A stretch of DNA of 64,000 bases from assembly GCF_001014975.1 (NCBI RefSeq), contig NZ_BBXA01000002.1, forward strand, positions 21,984 to 85,983, read 5' to 3'. Made by a program: the position numbers and the translations under genes. The first letter of the stretch is position 1. Every line of letters begins with the position of its first letter. This document shows, piece by piece, positions 44,381 to 53,270 of this stretch. The stretch is from Novosphingobium sp. MD-1 (GTDB lineage Bacteria; Pseudomonadota; Alphaproteobacteria; Sphingomonadales; Sphingomonadaceae). A model generated the notes under the pieces. It had not been told where the DNA came from, made no database searches, and was given only the letters and a program-made list of their open reading frames with translations.

Positions 44381-45141
44381 TGGCGGAAGCGCTGCCGCAA
44401 ACGCCCTCGTTCCGGCTCGACGGGCACCGTGCGCTCGTCACCGGGGCGGGGCGGGGCATTGGCCTCGCCTGCGCGGCGGCGCTGGCGCAGGCTGGGGCCG
44501 AGGTGACGCTGGCCGCGCGCACGGCACCGGAGATCGAGCAGGCCGCCGCCGCGATCGGGCCGAATGCGCGGGCGTCAGTGCTGGATGTGTCCGATCTGAC
44601 CGCGGTGGCCGCGTTCTTCGAGAGCCGGCCTGCGTTCCATGTGCTGGTCAACAATGCCGGCACCAACCGGCCCAAGCCGGTGTGGGAGGTGAGCGAGGCC
44701 GATTACGACGCGGTGCTCGATCTCAACCTCAAGTCCGCGTTCTTCGTGGCGCAGGCCTGCGCCAGACGGATGATCGCCGATGGCATCCAGGGCAGCCTGA
44801 TCCACATGGGCAGCCAGATGGGCCACGTCGGCGGCCCTGGCCGCAGCCTCTATTGCGCCAGCAAGTGGGCGCTGGAAGGCATGAACAAGGCCATGGCGCT
44901 CGACCTTGCCCCCCACGGCATCCGCTCCAACACGATCGCCCCCACCTTCATCGAAACCCCGATGACCAAACCCTTCTTCGAAGACCCAGCCTTCAGGGCC
45001 AGCGTCCTCCAGAAGATCAAGCTCGGCCGCCTCGGCACCGTCCAAGACCTCATGGGCGCGGTTATCTTCCTCGCCTCCGACGCATCATCCCTCATCACCG
45101 GAGCCAGCCTCATCGTCGATGGCGGGTGGACCGCAGAATGA
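44380..45141 (+). CDS. SDR oxidoreductase coupled to the HisD-like gene
   Basis: 253 residues. The ATG shares one base with the previous stop. TGAGRGIG cofactor motif, NNAGTN, Ser in HMGSQMG and YCASK. It shares the very GC-rich codon use of the HisD-like gene, so the two were probably acquired together. Likely role: redox step before or after the HisD-like enzyme. Confidence 0.9.
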   Translation: MAEALPQTPSFRLDGHRALVTGAGRGIGLACAAALAQAGAEVTLAARTAPEIEQAAAAIGPNARASVLDVSDLTAVAAFFESRPAFHVLVNNAGTNRPKPVWEVSEADYDAVLDLNLKSAFFVAQACARRMIADGIQGSLIHMGSQMGHVGGPGRSLYCASKWALEGMNKAMALDLAPHGIRSNTIAPTFIETPMTKPFFEDPAFRASVLQKIKLGRLGTVQDLMGAVIFLASDASSLITGASLIVDGGWTAE

Positions 45142-45555
45142 CGTAGCCTCTCAGGCTAACCGCCCGTGCTGAGCACCCCATGGTAAAGTTGAAGCGTCTT
45201 TCTGACTGTCCCAACTCGTTGAACGAGCGGCGGAAAGTTTGCGCAATCCGGCGCGTAGCTTGCAGACCTGTCCCCATAGACAAGGACCATTGATCCTATC
45301 GCAGCCGAACGCTGCCTTCTTGGCCGCCCGCAAGAGAGATCGTTGAGTTCAAGCCGATAGTTTTATCGGCTGCCGCCGCAAAAGGAGACGTTCACGCGCT
45401 CTTGAACGAGCGTCCAAAGCGCCCATTCATTCATCAGAAATTTAAAAGTTACCTTCCGCGTTAGCTGATGATTGTCCTTCTCGAGGAGCATGACATAGAC
45501 GCGACCCGCCTGTTCTCGCTGCTCCAGCGACACTGTTCTTCGACTTCCATGCAAC
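45142..45555. other. Gene-free stretch with two hairpins
   Basis: A short hairpin TAGCCT-CTC-AGGCTA lies just past the SDR stop (45144-45158). A perfect 8-bp hairpin AGCCGATA-GTTT-TATCGGCT is at 45352-45371. Neither has a following T-run; they may still separate the two converging transcription units. A 63-codon frame at 45363-45554 on the minus strand is not convincing. Confidence 0.4.
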
Positions 45556-46842
45556 TCACCGGGTTAGCATGGCTAGCAGGCTGGCGACTTTCACAGTGGC
45601 GATCGTCGAAAATGTGTCCGAGATGGCGTAAGGCAAGATGATCCATTCGCCATGACGCATCGCGCCACAGGAATAGACGACGTTGGGCACATAGCCCTCG
45701 CGCGTTGATTTTTCCGGCTGAACCAGCGGCACGTTCGACCGACCCAGCACGCGGCTGGGATCATCCTTGTCCAGCAGCACGGCACCGATGGAATAGTGCC
45801 GCACGGGCCCAACGCCATGGGTCAGCAACAGCCATCCTTCATCCAGTTCGATTGGCGAGCCGCAATTGCCGATCTGAATGAACTCCCAGGGAAATTCCGG
45901 TTTGAGGATGGGAGTGCCAAGACCCCATTCCAGAAGGCTGTCGGAATAGACCAGATGCAGGCTTTCATTGTCGTGGCGAGCGATCATGGCATAGCGCCCC
46001 CCGATCCGCCGCGGAAACAGGGCCATGCCCTTGCTCCCTGCTGCTGGGCCCCGCAATGGGGCGAGGCGGAACGTCTGGAAGTCGCAGGTTTCGATCAGTT
46101 CCGAACGGATCGACTGGCCGCTGTAGGCAGTGTAGGTGGCGTAGTAGGTGGTCTTGCTCTCGTCGACAAAAGCCACGAAACGGGCATCCTCGATGCCATT
46201 GGCCTGCGCCTCGGTGACCGGGAAGATCACCCTTTCGGTGATGTCGCTGTCTGGTTCGAAGGCCAGATCCAGCCTGTCGCCAAGGCGTACGGTTACAGTG
46301 GGCAGGCTGGCCAACCGCGTTGGGGGATCGATGGTCAGCGTGCCATCGGCAAGGAAAGTGCCGCATCGGAAGGTGAGCGAGGAGATGTGCCCTTCGCCCA
46401 CCGCCCGCAGCGACAGGACGAAACGGACGCCACCCGGTGCAACGCCGGTCTGGCTGGGATGGGGCACGATGCTGGGGTTGAACAGTGCCGCTGCCTCGAA
46501 ACTGTATTCGTGCATGAAATAGGCACCCACCAGTTGCAACTGGGCGGGTGTGAAACAGCAATGGCTGGAAAAGGCGTCCTCCATCTCCTGAGCGCGCCGC
46601 TCGAAGGTAGCGGGTAGGTTTCGATGGCGGTCATCGAAATTCTCGAGCGTCGCGGCTAGCACAGTTTCGGCATCCGCCGGGGCCAGCGCGAGGACGCGGT
46701 CGACGATGTGGTTGGCACGGGTTTTGTCCAGCGGGTTGTAATCGCGTGGCTCGACCGAAGGGCGGAAAGCCCGCACCACCACGCGTGAGGGATCGGGCCG
46801 CAGATGCAGGGCATGGCGGTTCAGAAAGGAATGATCGGGCAT
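45556..46842 (-). CDS. Glycoside hydrolase family 130 protein (beta-mannoside phosphorylase type)
   Basis: 428 residues from the ATG at 46842. Five-bladed propeller pattern of GH130: NGIEDARFVAF, a YYATYTAYSG segment, ALFPRRIGGRYAMIARHD, IQIGNCGSPIELDEGWLLLTHGVG, and GYVPNVVYSCG. Most members phosphorolyse beta-1,4- or beta-1,2-mannosides. The glycosyltransferase gene upstream ends 10 bp before the start, so the two form an operon. Substrate not known. Confidence 0.85.
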   Translation of the reverse strand: MPDHSFLNRHALHLRPDPSRVVVRAFRPSVEPRDYNPLDKTRANHIVDRVLALAPADAETVLAATLENFDDRHRNLPATFERRAQEMEDAFSSHCCFTPAQLQLVGAYFMHEYSFEAAALFNPSIVPHPSQTGVAPGGVRFVLSLRAVGEGHISSLTFRCGTFLADGTLTIDPPTRLASLPTVTVRLGDRLDLAFEPDSDITERVIFPVTEAQANGIEDARFVAFVDESKTTYYATYTAYSGQSIRSELIETCDFQTFRLAPLRGPAAGSKGMALFPRRIGGRYAMIARHDNESLHLVYSDSLLEWGLGTPILKPEFPWEFIQIGNCGSPIELDEGWLLLTHGVGPVRHYSIGAVLLDKDDPSRVLGRSNVPLVQPEKSTREGYVPNVVYSCGAMRHGEWIILPYAISDTFSTIATVKVASLLAMLTR

Positions 46843-46852
46843 GGCCGTCCTG

Positions 46853-49102
46853 TCAGGATAAAAGGAGTTGGATGGGTAGCGATGCCAGCATGCCCGGCGC
46901 GTGCGTGGATGGTGGGTGCGCCTGCGTTGCCTGCTCCATGATGGCAAGGGCCAGCAGATAGGCCAGCACCGATTCGGCGCCCCGGTTCTCGTTGGCACGA
47001 TCGGGGTGCAGCCCATCGCGGCAACTGCCATCGAGCGGGTCAATCAGGGACAGTCCCAGATCATTGGCACCGGTAAACCATGCAAAGGCCTTGTGGGCCT
47101 CTGTCAACCAAGGCCGACTCGCATCCACAGCCATGGCTGCAAGGCAGGCCGCCACGGTAGCGCAGGCTTCGATGGGCTGTTGGTCAAAAGGCATCGGCGC
47201 GCTACGCGAGACGAGCAGGAACCCTTGCGAGCCCACCGGACGGAAATAGCCCGCAGGGGCCGTCTGCCGCTCGACCAACCAGCACAGCGCCCGCAATCCC
47301 GCTTGAGTCCAGTCCTCTCGGCCCACCGCTCTGCCGGTCACGATCAACGCCTCGCACAGGCGGGCATTGTCATAGGTCAGCCGGTCCTCAAACCACACCC
47401 AATCCGCCGTTTCGCAGGCCTGCAAGCGCTGGTGCAAGCGCTCTGCCAGATTGCTCCGCTGGCGCAGCGCGATCTCATCGCGCGGGTGGGCAAGGCAATA
47501 GTCCTTGAGGCCCAGCAAGGTGAACGCCCAAGCCCGAGGCGAGGTGAAGCGGGCAACAGCAGGCAAGGCCTGTGTAAACAGCGCGCTGGCCCATTGCGCC
47601 ATCACGCCATCTTCGCGGTATCCGGCGCATATGCCCAAAGCCCACATCGTGCGACCATGGCTGTCTTCGGATCCGGTTGCCTCCAGCCAGCGGCGATCAT
47701 AGCCCATGAAATTGCGGAATCGCTGGTTGCCCGGGTTCCAACCATGTTGCAGGAAAGCGGCAAAGCGTGGCAGCAAACTGTCGATCAAGGGTTGCGTCAT
47801 CGCCCGCCCGCCCAGCGTGCAACACAGCAACAGCGCTCTGGCGTTGTCATCAATGCAATAGCCGTGGTGCCGATCGGGAACGCCAAAAACGGCATGCTGA
47901 AACAGCCCGGTATCATCACACATCACCGCCAGATGCCCCAGCGCCATCGTCGGTAGGGCAAAGGCAACATGCCGCCTAACATCAAGAAAAGCTTGGCCAT
48001 AGCGCGCGGCGGTATTGGCCCATGTCATCGCCCGGCTGGCAACATAAGCTTTGCGCCCCATCGCCAGCCGCGTTTCGTCATTGGCCAGCAGGTCGGCCAC
48101 CGCAAGCCCCAGACGATCTGGATCTCCGAAAGGCACAAGCAGACCCGATCCATCCTCCAGCAATTCCGCCGCATGCCAGTAAGGCGTGGAAACCACCGGG
48201 CGGCCCAACCCATGCGAATAGGCCAGCGTGCCCGATGTCATCTGCGCCTCCACCAGATAGGGGGTGACATAGACATCACACATCGCGATATGATCGAGCA
48301 GTTCAGGCCGTTCGACAAAACGGTCGATAAAGACCACATGCCCGTCAAGACCGAGCGCCGTCACCTTGGCGCGCAGACTGTCGCGATAGGCCTCTCCATC
48401 GGCGCGCAGCAGGGCGGGGTGAGTTGCCCCCATCACCACGTATAGCGCATCGGGCGCGGTTGCCAGCACCACCAGCATCGCCTCGATCATCGTCTCGATG
48501 CCCTTGTTCGGGCTGATCAGGCCAAAGGTGAGGATTATGCGATGATGGGCAAAACCCAGCTTTTCCTTGGCATATTGGGGAAGCACCAGCGGCACTTCGG
48601 GGATGCCATGCGCGATCACCAGAATCTTGGCAGGATCGGCGCCATAATGGTCGATGAGGATGCGGCGCCCCTTGCGCGCCATCACCACAATGCGCGACGA
48701 TGCCGCAATGATGGTGTCGATCACGCGGCGCTGGGCGGCGTTGGGCTGGTCCAGCACGGTGTGCAGCGTGGTGACGAGCGGCGCATCCAGCTTCGCGATC
48801 AGATCGAGAATGTAATCCCCTGCCTCACCACCATAGATGCCGAATTCATGCTGGAGGCAGACAACGTCAAAGCCTTGCGCGTTGATGAAATCGGCAGCGG
48901 CGCTGTAACCCCCACGGTCTTCCTGCGCGACAGACCAGCGCACTTGCGGGGGAAAGGCATATTGCCCACCCGGGTCGCACATGGCGATGATCGCGGTTTG
49001 CGCCACCCCCGGCAAATGGCGCACTGCGAGCTCAAGGTCGCAGGTGAACGTGGCAATACCGCAGCGCCGTGGCAAGGCATTGCCCACAAAGGCCACGCGC
49101 AT
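46853..49102 (-). CDS. GT4-type glycosyltransferase with C-terminal helical toroid-like domain
   Basis: 749 residues from the ATG at 49102. N-terminal half: GT-B glycosyltransferase with LPRRCGIATFT, VCLQHEFGIYGGEAGDY and the GT4 motif region LISPNKGIETMIEAM with a following TPYLVEAQMTSGTLAY. C-terminal half (from about 400): repeated helical segments with DRHHGYCIDDNARALL, WFEDRLTYDNARLCEAL and ENRGAESVLAYLLA, resembling an alpha/alpha toroid of glycosidases. Such fusions next to GH130 suggest synthesis and turnover of a mannose-containing polymer or glycolipid. Confidence 0.82.
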   Translation of the reverse strand: MRVAFVGNALPRRCGIATFTCDLELAVRHLPGVAQTAIIAMCDPGGQYAFPPQVRWSVAQEDRGGYSAAADFINAQGFDVVCLQHEFGIYGGEAGDYILDLIAKLDAPLVTTLHTVLDQPNAAQRRVIDTIIAASSRIVVMARKGRRILIDHYGADPAKILVIAHGIPEVPLVLPQYAKEKLGFAHHRIILTFGLISPNKGIETMIEAMLVVLATAPDALYVVMGATHPALLRADGEAYRDSLRAKVTALGLDGHVVFIDRFVERPELLDHIAMCDVYVTPYLVEAQMTSGTLAYSHGLGRPVVSTPYWHAAELLEDGSGLLVPFGDPDRLGLAVADLLANDETRLAMGRKAYVASRAMTWANTAARYGQAFLDVRRHVAFALPTMALGHLAVMCDDTGLFQHAVFGVPDRHHGYCIDDNARALLLCCTLGGRAMTQPLIDSLLPRFAAFLQHGWNPGNQRFRNFMGYDRRWLEATGSEDSHGRTMWALGICAGYREDGVMAQWASALFTQALPAVARFTSPRAWAFTLLGLKDYCLAHPRDEIALRQRSNLAERLHQRLQACETADWVWFEDRLTYDNARLCEALIVTGRAVGREDWTQAGLRALCWLVERQTAPAGYFRPVGSQGFLLVSRSAPMPFDQQPIEACATVAACLAAMAVDASRPWLTEAHKAFAWFTGANDLGLSLIDPLDGSCRDGLHPDRANENRGAESVLAYLLALAIMEQATQAHPPSTHAPGMLASLPIQLLLS

Positions 49103-49123
49103 GCCCGTATTCAATGGCTTGTC

Positions 49124-49261
49124 TTACAGCTTGCCTTTCGGCTTGCGGGTAGCGGCCAGCACCGGCGACGAGGCGATTCTCGGGGCCGCGGGTGCCGGCT
49201 TGTCCTTGGCGGACTTGGGTTTGCGAATTTCACGATTGCTGCGTTTTTGCGCTTTGGCCAT
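49124..49261 (-). CDS. Very small basic protein
   Basis: 45 residues, start at the ATG at 49261 behind AAAGGATC. Lys/Arg/Pro/Ala-rich, likely disordered (KRSNREIRKPKSAKDKP). It lies upstream of the glycosyltransferase gene on the same strand. I recall similar short basic proteins in sphingomonads, without function. Confidence 0.6.
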   Translation of the reverse strand: MAKAQKRSNREIRKPKSAKDKPAPAAPRIASSPVLAATRKPKGKL

Positions 49262-50043
49262 GGTATTTGATCCTTTTGATGATGTTGGCAAATCAATGTT
49301 GACGGTGCCGAGCGGATCATGCCGCAAGCCGGGGGGGGCATGCCGGGCTGACTTTGCCCTCAGAAAGTGATGACGGGGCCTATCGCGCTCCGGCCTTAAA
49401 GCGGGGGCGCATTCCATCCCTCAGCCGCGAAGTGACTCTACAGGAGTTTCGCGATAACGGCGCGATAGCACAGAGTTGCCGCTCAGTAGCATGAAATCGT
49501 CCTTGGTGGCTGTTCTGCTGGCAGAACCGGGCAATTTAGAAACCGGAGCAAACATTCCAGATCGCCCGCCTCACGCGTATTCAGGCACTGATTCTGTAGG
49601 GTGAGGCGCAGCATCCTCCGTATGGCTCGTGTTCGCAACTAAACCTTTGTTCGGGGTGGTCGGACTGGCATGTCGTCCGGGACTGAACGCGCGGTAGTCT
49701 GTGACCGTCCCCATCAGGATCAGCGGGCACGCCGCTTGTACCGTGCCGGCTTGCCCCTGAAGCTGCCGTTCACGCCTCCCTTCGCGATCGTTGAAAGCGG
49801 GCCTTCGCTCATCCGATGATCCAGAGCTGAACCCTCTGGCAATACCGGCGCGGTGCGGTTCACTTCGATTTGTTTTTTGTGACCTTGTAGTACGCCGACA
49901 GAATAGCCACATAAGTTGCATCTACCAGTCGTGATCGACGGTCTCGGGCATCCATTCAAGAGATGCCACATCCTTCAGTTCCGCCTTTTAGTCGCAGTTG
50001 CGGCCAAATTCTGGTCAGCTGCCTTTTAACGAAGGAAGATTCC
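49262..50043. other. Gene-free stretch
   Basis: No convincing gene on either strand. Includes the promoter regions for the small basic protein (reading left) and the CSD-like protein (reading right), which could not be defined. Confidence 0.4.
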
Positions 50044-50295
50044 ATGACCGATTTCGGCAAGATCAAGAGCTATGATAGCAACAAAGGCCTCGGCACTATC
50101 GCTCCCGAGCGGGGAGGCGATGCCCTGCCTTTCCGTAAGTCCGATCTGCAGCAGCAGGCCCAGGAGCCGAAGCAGGATCAGCGTTATGGTTATGACGTGA
50201 AGGACGCGGAGGGCGGCAAGCGATACGCGATCAATCTGCATCAGCAGGGCGAAGCTGACATCCAGCAGGAACAAGCTCGAGCCCAACAGGGCTGA
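50044..50295 (+). CDS. Cold-shock-domain-like small protein
   Basis: 83 residues starting MTDFGKIKSYDSNKGLGTI, which matches the first strands of a cold-shock domain (G-x-I/V-K-x-Y-x-x-x-K-G-x-G). The second RNP motif is degenerate, and the C-terminal half is Gln-rich (QQGEADIQQEQARAQQG). It may bind RNA or ssDNA. The ATG at 50044 follows GAAGGAAG. Confidence 0.65.
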   Translation: MTDFGKIKSYDSNKGLGTIAPERGGDALPFRKSDLQQQAQEPKQDQRYGYDVKDAEGGKRYAINLHQQGEADIQQEQARAQQG

Positions 50296-50325
50296 TGATC
50301 TCGGGGCAACCGGAGTGCGAAAACG

Positions 50326-50547
50326 GTGCTTCCGATTGCCCCGACCTTGATCATGCAAGCGATACCGAAAACCGCATGGCGAATGCCACGTATCGCCAGT
50401 CCGAGTTCCGCGATCGCATCTTTCCTCACTTCAGCCAGCGATGTTGAAGCATTCGAGGCCCAGGCGAATGCCATGGAAAGCACTCTGGCTAGCGACTTTG
50501 CCGATGGAAGAGTGGGAATGCGTTACCACACCTACGCGCATCGCTAG
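50326..50547 (+). CDS. Possible small conserved protein
   Basis: The C-terminal part (FADGRVGMRYHTYAHR) looks like a conserved small protein of sphingomonads. The N-terminal part and start codon are unclear: 50326 is the first ATG of the frame but has no ribosome binding site. Confidence 0.35.
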   Translation: MLPIAPTLIMQAIPKTAWRMPRIASPSSAIASFLTSASDVEAFEAQANAMESTLASDFADGRVGMRYHTYAHR

Positions 50548-50618
50548 CGCGTTCTTCGCCAGCAAAAGGCCAAGCTCGATGTTTTGTGCGCCAGCTTTCA
50601 TTCATAGGAGCAACGATC

Positions 50619-50780
50619 GTGAGCAGCCCCTCTGAACTCGACAAAGCCATCGCAGCCGAGCAAATGGCTCTTTACGGTATCACGCGCATCCCGGCCGATC
50701 AGTATTGTTACAAGGATTATCGCTACTCAAAGTTAAGCGACGCCATTGCCCAAGCAAAGCGCGATAAGCCACCCTCCTGA
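50619..50780 (+). CDS. Small unknown protein
   Basis: 53 residues from the GTG at 50619, chosen because TAGGAG lies 7 bases upstream; the frame also has an ATG at 50586 without such a site. The sequence (ALYGITRIPADQYCYKDYRYSKLSDAIAQAKR) is soluble and conserved-looking. Function unknown. Confidence 0.55.
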   Translation: MSSPSELDKAIAAEQMALYGITRIPADQYCYKDYRYSKLSDAIAQAKRDKPPS

Positions 50781-50821
50781 CTATTGCGACCTGAATATCA
50801 AAGCTTTTGAAAGGACGTCCA

Positions 50822-51088
50822 ATGGAACTTTCATCGACTTTCTGCCGTATGCAGGAGACCGTCCAGCGTGATCGCGCGGCCAACGCGATATTGGGGAACA
50901 TTCGCCTCGTGGCTGAGAGAGCGGCCAAGGCATGGAGTGCTGTAGCTCTTCTGGCCGAACAGCGCGACGCCCGCCGCGAACGCACGCGCATCATTGCCGA
51001 CATGGCAGCCCTTCAGAATGAACCTGTGCCAGACGAGGACGTCAGGTCACTGAGCGAAAACCCGGACCGAGGCTTTGACAACCCCTGA
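50822..51088 (+). CDS. Small helical protein of unknown function
   Basis: 88 residues, ATG at 50822 behind GAAAGGACG. Helical and Arg/Ala-rich in the middle, acidic at the end (VPDEDVRSLSENPD). It ends 26 bp before the IS3 element, so its terminator or downstream partner may have been displaced by the insertion. Confidence 0.55.
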   Translation: MELSSTFCRMQETVQRDRAANAILGNIRLVAERAAKAWSAVALLAEQRDARRERTRIIADMAALQNEPVPDEDVRSLSENPDRGFDNP

Positions 51089-51114
51089 ACTGGTCCGAGA
51101 TCTCGCCGAGATAT

Positions 51115-51146
51115 GGCCTGCTGCCGGTTTGGCGGACACCGAGATA
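51115..51146 (+). repeat. Left terminal inverted repeat of the IS3 element
   Basis: Begins GGCCTGCTGCCGGTTTGG and is complementary to 52331-52362 at 31 of 32 positions. Confidence 0.9.
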
Positions 51147-51153
51147 AGCTCAT

Positions 51154-52015
51154 TCATGCTACCCCAGCTTCTCTTTCGAAGTCGATAGGGCTGAGATAAC
51201 CCAGGGTCGAGTGACGCCGGGTTGGGTTGTAGAAGCATTCGACGTAGTCGAACACGTCCGCCTTGGCCTGTGCCCTCGTGCGGTAGACCTTCTTCCCGAT
51301 CCGCTCGGTCTTGAGCGACGAGAAGAAGCTTTCCATGACGGCATTATCCCAGACATTGCCGGACCGGCTCATCGAGCATGTGACGCCATTGTCGGCCATC
51401 AGTCGCTGGAACTGCTCACTGGTATACTGGCTGCCCCTGGTCCGAGTGATGCAGCAGGGCGTCCGGCTTGCCGCGCCGCCAGATCGCCATGATCAGCGCA
51501 TCGGTGACGAGCTGGGCGGTCATGGTGTCGCTCATCGACCAGCCAACCACCCTGCGCGAGAACAGGTCGATGACGGCGGCCACGTAGAGCCATCCTTCGG
51601 CCGTCCAGATGTAGGTGAAGTCAGCCACCCACTTCTGGTTGGGCCTGTCGGCGGTGAACTGGCGATCCAGCACGTTGCCGGCGATGACCGAGCGTTCGCC
51701 CTGATCCTTGGGTAGTCCGCGACGACGAGGCCGTGCCCGCAGCCCCTGCGCCTGCATGAGCCGTTCGACCCGATGCAGGCCACAAGAGATGCCCTCAGCG
51801 AGCAGGTCGTACCAGACACGGCGGGCACCGTAGGTGCGGTAGCTGCCAACATGGCTTGCTCTGACCCTGGAGCCGATCACCTCATCGTCGCGGGCACGCT
51901 GCGACGGCGATCGGGTGAGCCAGGCATGGAACCCGCTTCGCGAGACACCGAGCGCCCCGCACATCCATGCCACCGGCCAGATCCCCCGGTGCTTCGCGAT
52001 GAAGGCGAACCTCAT
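51154..52015 (-). pseudogene. IS3-family transposase orfB, frameshifted
   Basis: The DDE integrase core is recognisable: HTH_21-like start (WMCGALGVSRSGFHAWL), ADFTYIWT with the first Asp, HHSDQG with the second, and, after the break, NAVMESFFSSLKTE with the Glu. The frame is lost at 51434-51437, where a run of four C on the plus strand stands where three would keep SQYTSEQFQRL in frame. The start at 52015 overlaps the orfA stop (ATGA). The element is probably unable to move on its own, unless this is a read error. Confidence 0.85.
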
Positions 52016-52302
52016 ATCGAGTCCTTCGCGAAGTAGGCGGCGGCTTTTTTTAGAATGTCGCGCTCCGCCTTCAGCTTGGCCACTTCGCGACGGAGACGAT
52101 CGATCTCCAACTGCTCGGGCTTCATCTGCCCATGCCCGGGAAATGCGTGACCCGGATCGGTAGCGAACTCCTTCACCCACTTGCGCAGCACGTTCTCGTG
52201 CACGTCCAAATCGCGAGCAGCTTGCGCAACCGCGACACCGCGCTCGCGCACCAACCTCACCGCCTCAAGCTTGAACTCGCGGCTGAACTTCCTTCGTTGC
52301 AT
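52012..52302 (-). CDS. IS3-family transposase orfA (HTH_Tnp_1)
   Basis: 96 residues: HTH (FSREFKLEAVRLVRERG, VAQAARDLDVHENVLRKW) and a leucine-zipper-like coiled coil (LEIDRLRREVAKLKAERDIL). A run of seven A at 52051-52045 (minus strand), within ATT-CTA-AAA-AAA-GCC, is the typical slippery site for the -1 frameshift that makes the OrfAB fusion; the -1 frame does continue into orfB. Confidence 0.92.
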   Translation of the reverse strand: MQRRKFSREFKLEAVRLVRERGVAVAQAARDLDVHENVLRKWVKEFATDPGHAFPGHGQMKPEQLEIDRLRREVAKLKAERDILKKAAAYFAKDSI

Positions 52303-52330
52303 TGTGGACCTCCGATAGGTGGAAACATCC

Positions 52331-52362
52331 TATCTCGGTGTCCACCAAACCGGCAGCAGGCC
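52331..52362 (-). repeat. Right terminal inverted repeat of the IS3 element
   Basis: Mirror copy of 51115-51146 with a single mismatch. Confidence 0.9.
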
Positions 52363-52512
52363 ATTCATTGGACATCATGCACTATACCATGCTGCGGTTA
52401 AGCCCCCACCCTGAATCAGCCCAATCAGGCGGGCTGGAGACGCGGGTGTGGTAATGCTGACTTCGTCCGCTATGAAGCGGCCACCGCAAGCTCAGGCAAT
52501 TCAGGCAGACCA

Positions 52513-52851
52513 ATGGCTCGCAAACATTCAAAGCACGGCTCTTACGAGGACCTACGTCAGGAAGAAGAGGCGCCCGAGGTCGCGGTGCCCTGCTGGCTCT
52601 GTGGCCGACCGACCGGCAAGACCATTGTCTGGCACCACCCCGTGCCCAAGAGCCGGGGCGGGCGTGATGTGGTGCCCATGCACGCCATTTGTCAGCAGAC
52701 GCTGATCACCAATTTTACCAATTCCGAACTGCAACGCCACGGTATGGACGTAGAGGGTCTGCTCGCTAACCCCGCTGTGCGCAAATTCGTCGATTGGGTG
52801 GCAAACAAGGATCCTGATTTCACGGCCACCATTGCCAAGAAGAAGCGCTGA
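52513..52851 (+). CDS. HNH-like small protein
   Basis: 112 residues. CWLCGRPTGK is followed by VWHHPVPKSRGGRDVVPMHAICQQ, the layout of an HNH/zinc-finger nuclease core (Cys pair, HH, then H-x3-C). The C-terminal part is helical and basic. At this size it may be a stand-alone HNH nuclease or a zinc-binding protein of that fold. It marks the left edge of the defence-rich segment. Confidence 0.65.
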   Translation: MARKHSKHGSYEDLRQEEEAPEVAVPCWLCGRPTGKTIVWHHPVPKSRGGRDVVPMHAICQQTLITNFTNSELQRHGMDVEGLLANPAVRKFVDWVANKDPDFTATIAKKKR

Positions 52852-53270
52852 TCCAGCTGCGCTTTCAGCTTTCGCCTTAATTCCGGACGTTAAGCGATCC
52901 AATTTGGGGCATCGGAACCCGTCTTTCGTTCACCGCCGCGGTGGGGCGCTTGAATGACGCGGGCTGGGGCATCCCGACATTCCGCAGCGGTAACTCGAAT
53001 GCCCGCCGTTGCCAAAACCCGACGCTCGATAGCGGTGTCTTCTTGCCATCCTGTATTAGGAAGTCTGGCCAATCGCACTCTTGCCGCTTCCTCGCTATCG
53101 AGCGCGAATTGCCGACTTTGGTTCAGACGGCGCAGATAGCGTGCATCGTGTCTCTGCTTGTGCCGGAGCTTTCGAGCAAATCCCTCCCGTGCAGAAGTCA
53201 CAACCGAATGAACCTGCGTATTAATAACCTATATCACGGGATGCTAACAAAAGTAACTAGAAAGAAAAGA
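52852..53270. other. Gene-free stretch at the edge of the defence segment
   Basis: A minus-strand frame at 52890-53201 is open but has no ribosome binding site or known pattern. The last 80 bp are AT-rich. Nothing else is seen. Confidence 0.35.

Larger units (their letters stand above)
51114..52363 (-). mobile_element. IS3-family insertion sequence, about 1250 bp, transposase frameshifted
   Basis: Bounded by 32-bp inverted repeats that differ at one base, with TG...CA termini. Contains orfA and a broken orfB on the minus strand. The bases flanking the ends (ATA on the left, TTC on the right) give no target duplication, so the element may have recombined since insertion or I may be off by a base or two. 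Confidence 0.88.

Noticed and set aside
45363..45554. 63-codon minus-strand frame after the GH130 gene
   Set aside because: Starts 1 bp past the GH130 stop, but has no ribosome binding site, runs through the 45352-45371 hairpin region and has no recognisable pattern.
51111..52366. Target-site duplication of the IS3 element
   Set aside because: Flanking triplets (ATA and TTC) do not match, also not when the ends are moved by one base.
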